From NCBI RefSeq assembly GCF_001894945.1, contig NZ_BCXE01000020.1:1-64000 (forward strand): a stretch of DNA of 64,000 nt. Direction: 5' to 3'. The position numbers and the translations under genes are program-made. This document shows positions 8,554-18,379 of the stretch, piece by piece. The DNA is from Rhodococcus ruber NBRC 15591. GTDB taxonomy: Bacteria > Actinomycetota > Actinomycetes > Mycobacteriales > Mycobacteriaceae. Under the pieces are notes generated by a model. That model worked only from the letters and a program-made list of their open reading frames with translations, was not told the DNA's origin and did not search any database. The number at the start of each line of letters is the position of its first letter. Positions within the stretch are counted from its first letter, which is position 1.

Positions 8554-9995
8554 TGCACGGATCCACGACTCGCGCCGGCGCCTGGTCGGAACTTCTCGGA
8601 CGCGAATACCTCGGTACGGCAGCGGTTCTCGCCGGCGGAGTTGCCCTCTACGCCACCAACGTGTACCTCACCACGAGCCTGCTGCCGACCGCGGTCGAGG
8701 AGATCGGCGGCCACGCCTACTACGCGTGGACGGCGACGGTGTTCCTGCTCGCGTCGGTGATCTCCTCGACGGCCGTGGCCCGGACCCTCGCCGTCCGCGG
8801 ACCCCGGGGCGCCTACCTCATGGGGCTCGGGTCTTTCGCGGCCGGCACCCTCGTGTGCGCGCTCGCACCGTCCATGGAGGCGCTGCTGGCGGGCCGGGCG
8901 GTCCAGGGGCTCGGTGGCGGCCTGCTCGCCGGACTCGGCTACGCAGTACTGAACAGTGCTCTGCCGGAACGTCTCTGGAGCCGCGCCGCGGCGCTCGTAT
9001 CGGCGATGTGGGGTGTGGGGACCTTCGCGGGACCCGCCGTCGGCGGCGTGTTCGCCCAGTTCCACGCCTGGCGATGGGCGTTCGGCGCGTTACTGGTCTG
9101 CACGCTCGCGGTCGCAGCCGCGGTGCCGTTCGCCCTGCCGGCGCACGCCCGCGGATCGCGCGCTGCCGGCAGGATTCCGCTCGGTTCGCTGGCCCTGCTC
9201 ACCGGCGCGGCCCTGGCGGTCGGCGTGGCCGCCGTCGTGACCGGCGGTGCGCCCACGATCGCCCTGCTCGCGGGCGCGTCCGCCGCCGTGGTCGCGTTCG
9301 TCGCCGTCGACCGCCGCAGCCCGCACGGCATCCTGCCGGCGGCGACGTTCACCACCGCCCGGCTGCGCTGGGTGTACCTGACGATCGCAGTGCTGGCGGT
9401 CGTCTCGACCGCCGAGACGTTCGTCCCGTTGTTCGGGCAGCGCCTCGCCGGCCTCGCGCCGCTGGCCGCCGGCTTCCTCGGCGCCGCCCTCGCGGTGGGA
9501 TGGACGCTCGGCGAGATCCCGAGCGCCACGGCGTCCGCGCCCCGAACCGTGCGCCGCATCGTGGTGAGTGCTCCGGTGCTCGTCGGCCTCGGCCTCGCGC
9601 TCATGGCGGCCGCCGTGCGTGACGAGACCGGACCGGTCGCGGTCACGGTGTGGGTCACGGGACTGGTCGTCGCGGGCGCGGGCATCGGCATCGCGTGGCC
9701 GCACCTTGCGGTCGGCGCGATGAACGCCGTCGCCGACCCGCGCGACAGCGGCAAGGCGTCCGCTGCGATCAACACCGTCCAGTTGATCGCGAACGCGTTC
9801 GGCGCAGCACTGGCCGGAGTCCTCGTCAACGCGGGACAACCGTCCGACGTGCGTTCGGCGCGGCTGCTGCTGTTCGGGTTCGCTGCCGTGGCGGTGCTCG
9901 GCGTGCTCGCCGCGCGCCGCGCGGTTCCGGCGCGCGCGCACCGGAACCGGTCGGCACCCGCGGACGCCTCCGCAGCGGAACCCGAACGAATCTGA
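8553..9995 (+). CDS. MFS multidrug efflux transporter
   Basis: 480 residues, hydrophobic throughout, with a short cytoplasmic N-terminus and about 12-14 membrane helices (first at about 23-45). The segment AVQGLGGGLLAGLGYAVLNS corresponds to the motif seen in drug:H+ antiporters of the DHA2/EmrB type. It is transcribed divergently from soxR and has a SoxR box in its promoter. This suggests export of redox-active compounds such as phenazines or quinones, the usual ligands in actinobacterial SoxR regulons. The substrate is inferred. Confidence 0.85.
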   Translation: MHGSTTRAGAWSELLGREYLGTAAVLAGGVALYATNVYLTTSLLPTAVEEIGGHAYYAWTATVFLLASVISSTAVARTLAVRGPRGAYLMGLGSFAAGTLVCALAPSMEALLAGRAVQGLGGGLLAGLGYAVLNSALPERLWSRAAALVSAMWGVGTFAGPAVGGVFAQFHAWRWAFGALLVCTLAVAAAVPFALPAHARGSRAAGRIPLGSLALLTGAALAVGVAAVVTGGAPTIALLAGASAAVVAFVAVDRRSPHGILPAATFTTARLRWVYLTIAVLAVVSTAETFVPLFGQRLAGLAPLAAGFLGAALAVGWTLGEIPSATASAPRTVRRIVVSAPVLVGLGLALMAAAVRDETGPVAVTVWVTGLVVAGAGIGIAWPHLAVGAMNAVADPRDSGKASAAINTVQLIANAFGAALAGVLVNAGQPSDVRSARLLLFGFAAVAVLGVLAARRAVPARAHRNRSAPADASAAEPERI

Positions 9996-10072
9996 CGCCG
10001 CCGCGCGTGTCGTCGCCGTCCGGCGCATCGTCTTCCGTAGCATCGCCGGGATCCGACGACGAGGAGATGCGC

Positions 10073-11212
10073 GTGCGAATCTCGGGGAGACGTGCGGCGG
10101 CGATCGCAGTCGGCGTGCTCGCGGCCGGGACGCCGAGCGCCCACGCGGCGCCACCCGAGGCGGGCGCGCTGCCCGAGCTGACCGTGACGCCGCTGATGGA
10201 GGGGCTGAGCAAGCCCTGGGACGTCGTCGCCGCTCCGGACGGGACGATCCTGACCGGGGAACGGCGGGGCCGCTTCGTGGTCCGGGATCCGGACGGTGGG
10301 ATCCGGGAGGTGCGCGCCGACCTGTCCGGCCTGTACGCCGAGGGCGAGACCGGCCTGATGGGTCTGGCGCTGGCACCGGATTTCGGGACGAGCCGGACCC
10401 TCTACAGCTGTCAGGGCCACCGCGGCCCCGACGGCACCGACATCCGCGTGCAGTCCTGGACGGTCGATCCCGGATGGACGGAGCTGACCCGCGGCGCCAC
10501 GGTGCTCGCCGGCATCCCGGTCGGGCAGGGCGGCCGGCACGGCGGGTGCCGGTTGCTCGCCCATCCCGACGGGTCGCTGTTCGTCGGGACGGGCGACACC
10601 GCCCACCCCCAGGTGCCTCAGGACCGGAACAGCCTGGGCGGCAAGGTGCTCCACCTCGATCCCGACGGCACCCCGGCGGCGGGAAACCCCGACCCGGGCA
10701 GCCCCGTGTTCACTCTCGGGCACCGCAACGTGCAGGGACTGGCGCTGCGTCCCGGGAGCGGCGAGCTCTATGCCGTCGAGCAGGGCACCGTCCGCGACGA
10801 CGAGGTGAATCTCCTGCAGCCCGGCGGCAACTACGGGTACCGCCCCGACCGCTTCCCGTTCGTCTACGACGAGTCGGTGCCCATGACCGATCCGGCCCGC
10901 GTGCCGGGAGCGATCGGGGCCGTGTGGAGTTCCGGTGCCCCCACCCTCGCGACTCCCGGCGGCACGTTCGTCTCCGGCGCCGGCTGGCAGGGCTGGGACG
11001 GCGCGCTGGTGATCACGAGCCAGCAGCAGGAGAAACTGCTGTTCCTCGAACTCACCGCCGACGGCCGGTCGGTGGACGAGACCGCGACGGCGCTCGAGGG
11101 GCGGTTCGGCCGGCTGCGGTCGGTGACCGCACGACCCGACGGGGCGCTGCTCGTCACGACGGACAACGGCCGCGACGACCGGGTCCTGCTGGTGGAACCC
11201 GCCGCCGACTGA
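10073..11212 (+). CDS. Secreted PQQ-dependent sugar dehydrogenase-like protein, copy 2
   Basis: 379 residues from GTG 10073, chosen because GAGGAG (10061-10066) is 6 nt upstream; ATG 10067 in the same frame abuts that site. A Sec signal peptide (RISGRRAAAIAVGVLAAGTPSAHA) lacks a lipobox, so this copy should be soluble or secreted, unlike copy 1. The beta-propeller is highly similar to copy 1 along its length (GERRGRFVVRDPDGG, GETGLMGLALAPDFGTSRT, DDEVNLLQPGGNYG). It follows the MFS gene by 77 nt and precedes the cyclase gene by 13 nt, suggesting a shared transcript with the latter. Confidence 0.85.
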   Translation: MRISGRRAAAIAVGVLAAGTPSAHAAPPEAGALPELTVTPLMEGLSKPWDVVAAPDGTILTGERRGRFVVRDPDGGIREVRADLSGLYAEGETGLMGLALAPDFGTSRTLYSCQGHRGPDGTDIRVQSWTVDPGWTELTRGATVLAGIPVGQGGRHGGCRLLAHPDGSLFVGTGDTAHPQVPQDRNSLGGKVLHLDPDGTPAAGNPDPGSPVFTLGHRNVQGLALRPGSGELYAVEQGTVRDDEVNLLQPGGNYGYRPDRFPFVYDESVPMTDPARVPGAIGAVWSSGAPTLATPGGTFVSGAGWQGWDGALVITSQQQEKLLFLELTADGRSVDETATALEGRFGRLRSVTARPDGALLVTTDNGRDDRVLLVEPAAD

Positions 11213-11225
11213 GAGGTCGAGACGA

Positions 11226-12119
11226 ATGTGCTCACCGACCGTGCTCGACCGGGTGTACCGCGAAATCGAGGACGGCCGGGCGCGGTTCGGCCGCCGGTCC
11301 TTCCTCGCCGCCCTCGGCGTGAGCGCCGCGGGTCTGGGCGTGAGCGCCGCGGGTCTGGGCGTGAGCGCCGCGGGTCTGGGCGCGGCGACCGCCGCCGCGG
11401 CGCCGGCACGAGCCGGCGGGGACACGGCCGCCGTGCGGGCCGACGCGGTGATCGACCTGACCCACACGCTGACCCCGCAGTTCCCGGTGTGGCCCGGAAA
11501 CGAGCGGTTCGCGATGCGTCCCGTGGCCACGTTCGACACCGGACGGTTCGCCGTCAACGCGATGTCGCTGTGGGAGCACACCGGCACCCATCTCGACGCC
11601 CCGGCCCACATCGTGCGCGGCGGCGCGACCGTCGAGGCGCTGCCGGTGCGCGACTTCGTGGCCCCGCTCGCCGTCGTCGACATCGCCGGCAAGGCCGCGC
11701 AGGACGACGACGCGGTGGTCACCGTCGACGACGTGGCGACGTGGGAGCGGCAACACGGCCCGATCCCGCCGGCCGCCTTCGTCGCGATGCACTCGGGATG
11801 GGAGGCCCGCCTCGCCGACCCCGGCCGCTTCGTCAACGCCGACGCACTGCGCATCCCGCACGCACCGGGCTTCGACCGCGAGGCCGTGCGCATGCTCGTG
11901 CACGAACGGAACGTCGTGGGGCTCGGCGTCGACACCCTGAGCCTCGACCGGTCGGGCGAGGTCGGCGCCCACGTGGAGTTGCTCGGCGCGGGCCGCTACG
12001 GCATCGAGGCGATGGCGAACCTCGCGGCCGTGCCGCCACGCGGCGCGACCGTCGTCGTCGGCGCGCCGAAGCACGCCGGCGGCACCGGTGGGCCGTGCCG
12101 GGTGCTGGCACTGGTCTGA
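11226..12119 (+). CDS. Tat-exported cyclase-family protein (kynurenine formamidase-like)
   Basis: 297 residues. The N-terminus has a twin-arginine motif ([10 protein letters not shown]) and an alanine-rich hydrophobic stretch ending near ARA, so folded export by Tat is likely. The remainder is a PF04199 cyclase/metal-dependent hydrolase. It has the metal motif [12 protein letters not shown] and a second segment [19 protein letters not shown]. Family members hydrolyse formyl-kynurenine, isatin or act in polyketide cyclisation; the substrate here is unknown. The gene follows the PQQ dehydrogenase by 13 nt. The hydrophobic core contains a triplicated GVSAAGL heptapeptide. Confidence 0.85.
   Translation: MCSPTVLDRVYREIEDGRARFGRRSFLAALGVSAAGLGVSAAGLGVSAAGLGAATAAAAPARAGGDTAAVRADAVIDLTHTLTPQFPVWPGNERFAMRPVATFDTGRFAVNAMSLWEHTGTHLDAPAHIVRGGATVEALPVRDFVAPLAVVDIAGKAAQDDDAVVTVDDVATWERQHGPIPPAAFVAMHSGWEARLADPGRFVNADALRIPHAPGFDREAVRMLVHERNVVGLGVDTLSLDRSGEVGAHVELLGAGRYGIEAMANLAAVPPRGATVVVGAPKHAGGTGGPCRVLALV
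11316..11378 (+). repeat. 21-bp perfect tandem repeat, 3 copies, inside a Tat signal peptide
   Basis: Three identical 21-bp units at 11316-11336, 11337-11357 and 11358-11378 encode GVSAAGL three times in the hydrophobic region of the signal sequence. The frame is kept, but the hydrophobic segment is lengthened. Confidence 0.95.
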
Positions 12120-12141
12120 ATCCCGCACCCGGCCCGGCGGG

Positions 12142-14079
12142 TCAGCCGAGGCGACCGGCGTCCGTGCCCGGGCCGTCGAGCATCGCCGACCCGAGCAGGT
12201 GCTCCGGCACGCCGAGGCCCTCGACGAGGGTCGTCACGTGGGGACGCAGGGTCCGGCAGCGCTCGTTGATGCCGCGCAGCACCGCCTTCGCCCGTTCCAC
12301 CGACAGCTGCCGGTGCTCCATGTACCAGGCCTTGTCCTCGTCGATGACGCTGAGCGCGTACAGATCGCACAGGTCCGACAGCAGCTCGCGGGCCTCCTCG
12401 TCGGGACACGACTCGATCCCGGCGACGAACGCCTCGAGCACGACCCGGTCGATGTGGGCGCGCGCCGCGTGCAGCACGTGGTCCTGCACGAAGTTGAAGG
12501 CGTCGAACAGGTTCTCCTCGCGGTTCGACGCGGCCTGCAGTCGCCGCGCCGCCGTCGAGAGCAGGTATTGTTCCCGGTCCTCGAACATCGCCATCTGCGT
12601 GCCCCGATCGAAGAGGCTGCCGTCCTCCTCGTTGTCCTTCCGGGTGTCGACGAGCGTCTGGAGGATCTGCTGGGCGGCGGTGCGCTTCTTGACGATGTCC
12701 GACACCGTGACCGCGGCGAACTTCATCCATTCCACCGGGCTCATGCCGCGGACCTCGTCCGCGTAGGCGGTGAGCAGTTCCTTGGCGACGAGCTGGGTCA
12801 GCACGTGGTTGTCGCCCTCGAAGGTGGTGAACACGTCCGTGTCCGCCTTCAGCGCGGTGAGCCGGTTCTCGGCCATGTACCCGGCACCGCCGCAGGCCTC
12901 ACGGCACTCCTGGATGGCGCGCGTCGCGTGGGCGGTGTTGGCGACCTTCAGCCCGGCGGCGCGGCCCTCGAGCTCACGCTGCTCCTGCGGGTCCACCTCC
13001 TCGACGGGCGTGGTCTGGATCCGGTCCATGGTGGAGATCAGCTCGTTCTGCGCGAAGGTCAGCGCATACGACTTGGCGATGAGCGGCAGCAGGCGGCGCT
13101 GATGGACCAGATAGTCCATCAGCAGCACTTCCTTCTCGTCGCCGGGGGCGCTGAACTGGCGGCGCTGCAGCGCGTACCGCGTGGCGACCGACAGCGCGAC
13201 GCGGGCCGCGGCACCGGCCGAGCCGCCGACGGTGACCCGGCCCCGCACGAGCGTGCCCACCATGGTGAAGAAGCGGCGGTTCGGATTCTCGATCGCCGAG
13301 ACGTAGGTGCCGTCGGGCTCGACGTCGGCGTACCGGTTGAGCAGGTTCTCCCGGGGAATCCGCACGTGGTCGAACATGATCCGGCCGTTGTCCACGCCCG
13401 GCAGACCACCCTTGTGGCCGCAGTCGGAGGTGGTGACCCCGGGCAGATCGTCGCCGTTCTCGTCGCGGATCGGCACGACGAAGCAGTGCACGCCCTGGGA
13501 CTTGCCGCCGGTGATCAGCTGTGCGAACACCGCGGCGACCGTCGCGTGCTCTGCCGCCCCGCCGATGTAGTCCTTGCGCGAGGACGGGGTCGGGGAGTGG
13601 ACGACGAACTCCTCGGTGCCCGGGTCGTACGAGGCCGTCGTCTCGAGCGACTGGACGTCGGAGCCGTGGCCGGTCTCGGTCATCGCGAAGCAGCCGAGCA
13701 GATCGAGGTCGATGAGCGGGCCGATGTAGCGGTCGTGGTGCCGGGCCGTGCCGAGATTCTCGATCGCGCCGCCGAACAGACCCCACTGCACACCGGCCTT
13801 GACCATCAGGGACAGGTCCGACATGGCGAGCATCTCGATCGACGCCACCGCGCCGCCGGCGTCGCCGCCGCCGCCCACCGCTTTCGCGAAGCCCGCCCGG
13901 GCGTAGCCGGATTCCGCGAGCATCCGCATCTGCTTCAGCGTGATCGCCCGGGCCTCGTCCAGGTCCGGTGTGTAGTGCGGGGCGAACTCGGGCCGGTCCA
14001 GGTCCGTGCGTGCCCGCTCGCGTGCCTGCCGCCACGCGCCGTCCAGGGTGATGCGGATGTGCTCAGCTGTGGTCGTCAT
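12142..14079 (-). CDS. Acyl-CoA oxidase/dehydrogenase family flavoprotein
   Basis: 645 residues, longer than typical FadE proteins (about 390) because of an extra C-terminal helical domain like that of acyl-CoA oxidases. The middle domain contains [20 protein letters not shown], the FAD/acyl-CoA-binding signature with the oxidase-type TGHGS. It is followed by [20 protein letters not shown] and, further on, [12 protein letters not shown]. The enzyme would introduce a trans-2 double bond into acyl-CoA in beta-oxidation. Oxygen or ETF as acceptor cannot be decided. It lies 9 nt downstream of the HerA-like gene on the same strand. Confidence 0.88.
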   Translation of the reverse strand: MTTTAEHIRITLDGAWRQARERARTDLDRPEFAPHYTPDLDEARAITLKQMRMLAESGYARAGFAKAVGGGGDAGGAVASIEMLAMSDLSLMVKAGVQWGLFGGAIENLGTARHHDRYIGPLIDLDLLGCFAMTETGHGSDVQSLETTASYDPGTEEFVVHSPTPSSRKDYIGGAAEHATVAAVFAQLITGGKSQGVHCFVVPIRDENGDDLPGVTTSDCGHKGGLPGVDNGRIMFDHVRIPRENLLNRYADVEPDGTYVSAIENPNRRFFTMVGTLVRGRVTVGGSAGAAARVALSVATRYALQRRQFSAPGDEKEVLLMDYLVHQRRLLPLIAKSYALTFAQNELISTMDRIQTTPVEEVDPQEQRELEGRAAGLKVANTAHATRAIQECREACGGAGYMAENRLTALKADTDVFTTFEGDNHVLTQLVAKELLTAYADEVRGMSPVEWMKFAAVTVSDIVKKRTAAQQILQTLVDTRKDNEEDGSLFDRGTQMAMFEDREQYLLSTAARRLQAASNREENLFDAFNFVQDHVLHAARAHIDRVVLEAFVAGIESCPDEEARELLSDLCDLYALSVIDEDKAWYMEHRQLSVERAKAVLRGINERCRTLRPHVTTLVEGLGVPEHLLGSAMLDGPGTDAGRLG

Positions 14080-14088
14080 GGACCGACA

Positions 14089-15657
14089 TTAGGACGATTC
14101 GAGCCCGTCGTGTGGGTATGTGCGAACGTCGGTATCGGCTGCGGCATGCGCCCAGTCCGTCGGCACGTCCGCGCCCCCTTCCGGACTGACCCGGGTGCCG
14201 ACGCGCGCGAGCAGCGGAGTCGGGGCGATCGGCCCGGCGAACAGTGCCTGGCCGAGTCCGAAGGTGGTGGCGCGTTGCAGCATCGCCGGGGGGACGTGGG
14301 AGAACAGGTGGGACAGCTCCTCGATGTCGGTGCTGCCGTTCATCCGCATCAGGAGCAGGTTGTCGCACTGGGAGACGACGTTCGGATGCACCTTCCCCGG
14401 CCGCTGCGTCGCCACGAACAGGTGCAGCCCGAACTTGCGTCCCTCGCCGGCGATGAGCACCCCCAGATCCGCGGTGCTCGACAACAACGGATCCGCCGTG
14501 ACCGACGGCAGGATGTTGTGGGCCTCGTCCACCACGACGAGCATCGGCAGGCGCCGCCGTCGCAGCATCCACAGCCGGCCCAGCAGCCCGAGGGACACCG
14601 CGGCGCGCTCCCCGGGGCTGTTCAGACTGCCGAGATCGATCACGAAGCACCGGCCCGTGCGCACGTCGAGTTCGGCGGCCGAGCGTTCCTCCCCTCGCCG
14701 CCACAGCTCCCACGACGCGATCCCCAGATTGTCGATGCGGGTCGCGAGACGCTCCGTCGCGGGGTCCGCCGCCGCCGCGGACCGCACGTCCGCGACGGAG
14801 TAGGGCGCGTCGAGGGCAGCGGTGACGCGGCGCAGGGCCGAGTACTCGTCGAGATCGTGCACCGGGTCCAGGCGCAGCAGCAGCGCCTGCGCGACGAGGG
14901 GAAGGTCGCTCAGGTCCAGGCACAGCAGGTGGTCGGAGCCGGTGCCGCGGGCCCGTACCACCCGCACTCCGGTGGCGGCCCCGCGATGCCGCTGCGCGGC
15001 GGGGGAGTCGTCCTCCGGATCCCGCAGCCGGCCGAGGTGTACGTGGTCGGAGTTGGGGTCGAGCACCACGATCGGCAGGGTCGTCGCGGCGAGCAGCCGC
15101 TCGAGGACCGCGCCGGTGGTGTACGTCTTGCCGGAGCCGGACTGGCCGCACATGAAGGTGTGCCGGGCGAAGCCCGCCGGGTGCAGCCGCGCCGCCACGG
15201 CCGGGGCGTGCAGCAGGGTGCCGACGTCGAGACTGCCGGTGAGGGCGGCCGCGAGCGTCGCCGTCTCGGCCGCGGTGGCCGGGCGCACATGCCGCTCGGG
15301 AAACGGGGCGACTTCCGCCGTGGCGGCGAACCGGTCGTCGCCGAACACGCCCAGCACACTCGCGGACCCCGCCAGCGTCCGCACCATGGCGCGGCCGCGC
15401 ACGGAGCGCACCGGCAGACCCGGTTCGTCCACGGCGACGTCGACGTCCGCGCCCTCGCGCTCGACGATGCGCACGCTGCGGACCTGCACGGCGAGACGGC
15501 GCTCGTCGTCGAGTTCGACGACCGCGAATCCGCCGACCTCCAGGCCGACGTCCACCGGTCCGGTGAGAAGTACCTCACGACCGTCGGCGGACAACGCGGC
15601 GGTGACGACCCGGAACCGGTCGGCGAGGGCGGTACGGACGTCGTCGAACGAGACCAT
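14089..15657 (-). CDS. HerA/FtsK-like ATPase (DUF87 family)
   Basis: 522 residues starting at ATG 15657, just past a divergent gap to hemL; the open frame extends further upstream but only as shadow coding. An N-terminal beta-rich HAS-barrel-like region of about 150 residues precedes Walker [15 protein letters not shown] and Walker [16 protein letters not shown] sensor segment [20 protein letters not shown] follows. HerA proteins are hexameric DNA translocases that usually pair with the nuclease NurA, but no NurA gene is nearby. The role is unknown. It is probably cotranscribed with the acyl-CoA oxidase-like gene. Confidence 0.82.
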   Translation of the reverse strand: MVSFDDVRTALADRFRVVTAALSADGREVLLTGPVDVGLEVGGFAVVELDDERRLAVQVRSVRIVEREGADVDVAVDEPGLPVRSVRGRAMVRTLAGSASVLGVFGDDRFAATAEVAPFPERHVRPATAAETATLAAALTGSLDVGTLLHAPAVAARLHPAGFARHTFMCGQSGSGKTYTTGAVLERLLAATTLPIVVLDPNSDHVHLGRLRDPEDDSPAAQRHRGAATGVRVVRARGTGSDHLLCLDLSDLPLVAQALLLRLDPVHDLDEYSALRRVTAALDAPYSVADVRSAAAADPATERLATRIDNLGIASWELWRRGEERSAAELDVRTGRCFVIDLGSLNSPGERAAVSLGLLGRLWMLRRRRLPMLVVVDEAHNILPSVTADPLLSSTADLGVLIAGEGRKFGLHLFVATQRPGKVHPNVVSQCDNLLLMRMNGSTDIEELSHLFSHVPPAMLQRATTFGLGQALFAGPIAPTPLLARVGTRVSPEGGADVPTDWAHAAADTDVRTYPHDGLESS

Positions 15658-15738
15658 GGTCACATTCCTACCGCAACGACCGCCGTTGCAGGGCCCGCGC
15701 CTTTTGGCAAATCCCGCGAAACTGGGACACTGGAGGTC

Positions 15739-17061
15739 GTGACTGCGACCCCCGATGCATCTCGCGCCCGCGACTCCGTTTCCACCGCACTGTTCGACCG
15801 GGCGTCGAAGGTGATTCCCGGGGGTGTGAACTCGCCGGTCCGCGCGTTCGGATCGGTCGGCGGCACCCCGCGCTTCGTCGCCTCCGCATCCGGCTGCACC
15901 CTGACCGACGTGGACGGCAATTCGTATGTCGACCTGGTGTGTTCGTGGGGGCCGATGATCCTCGGCCATGCGCACCCGGCCGTCGTCGACGCGGTGCGCA
16001 GTGCCGCCACGACCGGGCTGTCGTTCGGCGCGCCGACCGCCGGTGAGGTGGAACTCGCCGAGGAGATCGTGGCCCGCATCGAGCCCGTCGAGCAGGTCCG
16101 GCTCGTCAACTCCGGTACCGAGGCGACGATGAGTGCGGTGCGACTGGCACGCGGATTCACCGGCCGGACCAAGATCGTCAAGTTCGCGGGCTGTTATCAC
16201 GGTCACGTCGACGCCCTGCTCGCCGACGCCGGCTCCGGCGTCGCCACCTTCGGGCTGCCGACGTCGCCGGGTGTGACGGGCGCCCAGGCCGAGGACACCA
16301 TCGTCCTGCCGTACAACGACCTCGAGGCGGTGCGCGCGGCGTTCGCGGCCGAACCGGGGAAGATCGCGGCGGTGATCACCGAAGCCGCGGCCGGCAACAT
16401 GGGCACCGTCCCGCCGCTGCCCGGCTTCAACGCCGGTCTGCGCGAGCTGACCCGCGAGCACGGCGCGCTGCTGATCATGGACGAGGTGATGACCGGGTTC
16501 CGGGCGGGACCGGCCGGGTGGTACGGCATCGACGGCGTCGCCGGTGACCTCATGACGTTCGGCAAGGTGATGAGCGGCGGACTGCCCGCGGCCGCGTTCG
16601 GCGGCCGCGCCGACGTGATGGCCCATCTCGCGCCGGCCGGGCCCGTCTACCAGGCCGGCACCCTGTCGGGCAATCCGGTCGCCGTCGCCGCCGGCCTCGC
16701 CAGCCTGCGCGCCGCCGACAGCGACGCCTACGCCGCGCTCGACCGCAACGCCACCACCCTCGGACGGATGCTCGGTGAGGCGCTGACGGCGGAGGGCGTG
16801 GCCCACCGGGTCCAGTTCGCCGGCACCATGCTCAGCGTGTTCTTCACCGAGGAGCCGGTCACCGACTACGCGCAGGCCAAGGCCGCGCAGACGTGGCGGT
16901 TCCCGGCGTTCTTCCATGCCCTGCTCGACCACGGCGTCTACGCCCCGCCGAGCGCGTTCGAGACGTGGTTCGTCTCGTCCGCGCTCGACGACGACGCGTT
17001 CTCCCGCATCGCCGACGCACTGCCGCACGCCGCGAAGGCGGCGGCCGCCGCCACCGCCTGA
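15739..17061 (+). CDS. hemL: Glutamate-1-semialdehyde 2,1-aminomutase
   Basis: Converts glutamate-1-semialdehyde, the HemA product, to 5-aminolevulinate using PLP. GTG 15739 gives 440 residues, the family norm, and is preceded by TGGAGG with tight spacing. Landmarks are [16 protein letters not shown], the [14 protein letters not shown] phosphate-binding turn, [10 protein letters not shown] with the cofactor-contacting Asp, and catalytic Lys276 in [13 protein letters not shown] very long open frame runs into it from upstream but does not reflect coding. It is the first of a co-oriented series leading into the cytochrome c genes. Confidence 0.96.
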   Translation: MTATPDASRARDSVSTALFDRASKVIPGGVNSPVRAFGSVGGTPRFVASASGCTLTDVDGNSYVDLVCSWGPMILGHAHPAVVDAVRSAATTGLSFGAPTAGEVELAEEIVARIEPVEQVRLVNSGTEATMSAVRLARGFTGRTKIVKFAGCYHGHVDALLADAGSGVATFGLPTSPGVTGAQAEDTIVLPYNDLEAVRAAFAAEPGKIAAVITEAAAGNMGTVPPLPGFNAGLRELTREHGALLIMDEVMTGFRAGPAGWYGIDGVAGDLMTFGKVMSGGLPAAAFGGRADVMAHLAPAGPVYQAGTLSGNPVAVAAGLASLRAADSDAYAALDRNATTLGRMLGEALTAEGVAHRVQFAGTMLSVFFTEEPVTDYAQAKAAQTWRFPAFFHALLDHGVYAPPSAFETWFVSSALDDDAFSRIADALPHAAKAAAAATA

Positions 17062-17113
17062 GCGCGCCCCTTCCAGGCCGTCCACACCCGCCGCACACCC
17101 GAGGAACTCCCAC

Positions 17114-17764
17114 GTGACCGAACCTGCCCCGTCCGAGACCCGCACCATCGTGCACGTGCTCCGGCACGGCGAGGTGCACAACCCCAGCGGCATCCTCTAC
17201 GGCCGGCTGCCCGGCTTCCGGCTGTCCGTGACCGGGGAGGCGCAGGCCCGGTCGGTGGCCTCGGCCCTCGCCGACCACGACATCGCGCACATCGTCGCCT
17301 CCCCGCTCGAGCGGGCCCAGCAGACCGCCCAGCCCATCGCGGACAAGCACGGCCTGCCGGTGGCGACGGACGAGAACCTCGTCGAGGCGGGCAACCAGTT
17401 CGAGGGCCTGCGCGTGGCCGTCGGCGACGGGGCGCTGCGCCGCCCGCGGCACTGGTGGAAGCTGCGCGACCCGTTCACCCCCTCGTGGGGTGAGCCCTAC
17501 CTGCAGATCGCGCACCGCATGCTGGCCGCGGTCAACGCCGCTCGTGTCGCCGCCGTGGGCCGCGAAGCCGTGTGCGTGAGCCATCAGCTTCCGGTGTGGA
17601 CCCTCCGCCGCTTCCTCGAGGGGGAACGGCTGTGGCACAACCCGCAGCACCGGCAGTGCAGCCTGGCATCGCTGACCTCGCTGGTGTACCAGGGCGACAC
17701 CCTGGTCGACATCGTCTACTCCGAACCGGCCGGGGCCTCGGACCCGACCGTCCACGGCGCATGA
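17114..17764 (+). CDS. Histidine phosphatase superfamily protein (phosphoglycerate mutase-like)
   Basis: 216 residues from GTG 17114, with GAGGAA at 17101-17106. The catalytic RHG motif sits at residues 17-19 (HVLRHGEVHNP), followed by ASPLERAQQTAQPIA and a second histidine in VCVSHQLPVW. It is annotated as phosphoglycerate mutase in relatives (Rv0525 by synteny) but is shorter than GpmA and more likely a phosphatase of unknown substrate. The stop overlaps the next gene by ATGA, tying it to the cytochrome c maturation operon. Confidence 0.88.
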   Translation: MTEPAPSETRTIVHVLRHGEVHNPSGILYGRLPGFRLSVTGEAQARSVASALADHDIAHIVASPLERAQQTAQPIADKHGLPVATDENLVEAGNQFEGLRVAVGDGALRRPRHWWKLRDPFTPSWGEPYLQIAHRMLAAVNAARVAAVGREAVCVSHQLPVWTLRRFLEGERLWHNPQHRQCSLASLTSLVYQGDTLVDIVYSEPAGASDPTVHGA

Positions 17765-18378
17765 GTCGCCGGGCCACGCGACGGGCGGCGCTGGCGGCGA
17801 CGGCGCTGGCCTGCGGCGTCGTCCTCACCTCGTGCGCCACCGGCGACGACGCCGTCGCCACCGGCGGCACCTTCGACTTCGTCTCGCCGGGCGGTCAGAC
17901 CCGCATCTTCTACGACCCGCCCGCCGAGCGCGGCACCCTCGGGACGCTCTCGGGGGAGGACCTGATGAACGAGGGCGAGACGATCTCGCTCGACGACTAC
18001 GCCGGCCAGGTGGTGGTGCTCAACGTGTGGGGCCAGTGGTGCGCCCCGTGCCGTAGCGAGGCCGACGACCTCGAACAGGTCTACGAGGCCACCGAGGACC
18101 AGGGCGTGCAGTTCCTCGGCATCAACGTCCGCGACAACCAGCGCGACAAGGCCCAGGACTTCGTCGTCGACAACCGGGTCGGCTACCCGTCGATCTACGA
18201 CCCGTCGATGCGCTCGCTGCTGGCGCTGGGAGCGAACTACCCGACGTCGGTCGTCCCCACCACCGTCGTCCTCGACCGTGACCACCGCGTCGCGGCGGTC
18301 TTCCTCACCGAACTGCTTGCGAGCGATCTGCAGCCCGTCGTCGAGCGGGTCGCCGCGGAAGCCCCCGCCGAGCAGTGA
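17761..18378 (+). CDS. TlpA/ResA-family thiol-disulfide lipoprotein
   Basis: 205 residues from ATG 17761. A lipoprotein signal ends in LTSC (Cys25). A thioredoxin fold follows with the redox site WCAPC (Cys94, Cys97) and a cis-proline region TSVVPTTVVLD. In system II cytochrome c maturation such proteins keep the apocytochrome CXXCH cysteines reduced outside the membrane, fed with electrons by CcdA, whose gene is next (start 2 nt after this stop). ATGA overlap with the phosphatase gene upstream. Confidence 0.93.
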   Translation: MSRRATRRAALAATALACGVVLTSCATGDDAVATGGTFDFVSPGGQTRIFYDPPAERGTLGTLSGEDLMNEGETISLDDYAGQVVVLNVWGQWCAPCRSEADDLEQVYEATEDQGVQFLGINVRDNQRDKAQDFVVDNRVGYPSIYDPSMRSLLALGANYPTSVVPTTVVLDRDHRVAAVFLTELLASDLQPVVERVAAEAPAEQ

Positions 18379-18379
18379 C

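Noticed and set aside
8939-11935. 998-codon antisense open frame
   Set aside because: High GC suppresses stops in antisense frames. The + strand here encodes the MFS, PQQ dehydrogenase and cyclase proteins with clear motifs, and the antisense translation has no recognisable domain.
12088-15738. Very long open frame (over 1,600 codons) running into hemL on the + strand
   Set aside because: It lies antisense to the acyl-CoA oxidase and HerA-like genes, is rich in Arg/His/Gly/Val as expected of a GC-driven shadow, and only its last 441 codons (hemL) have family motifs.
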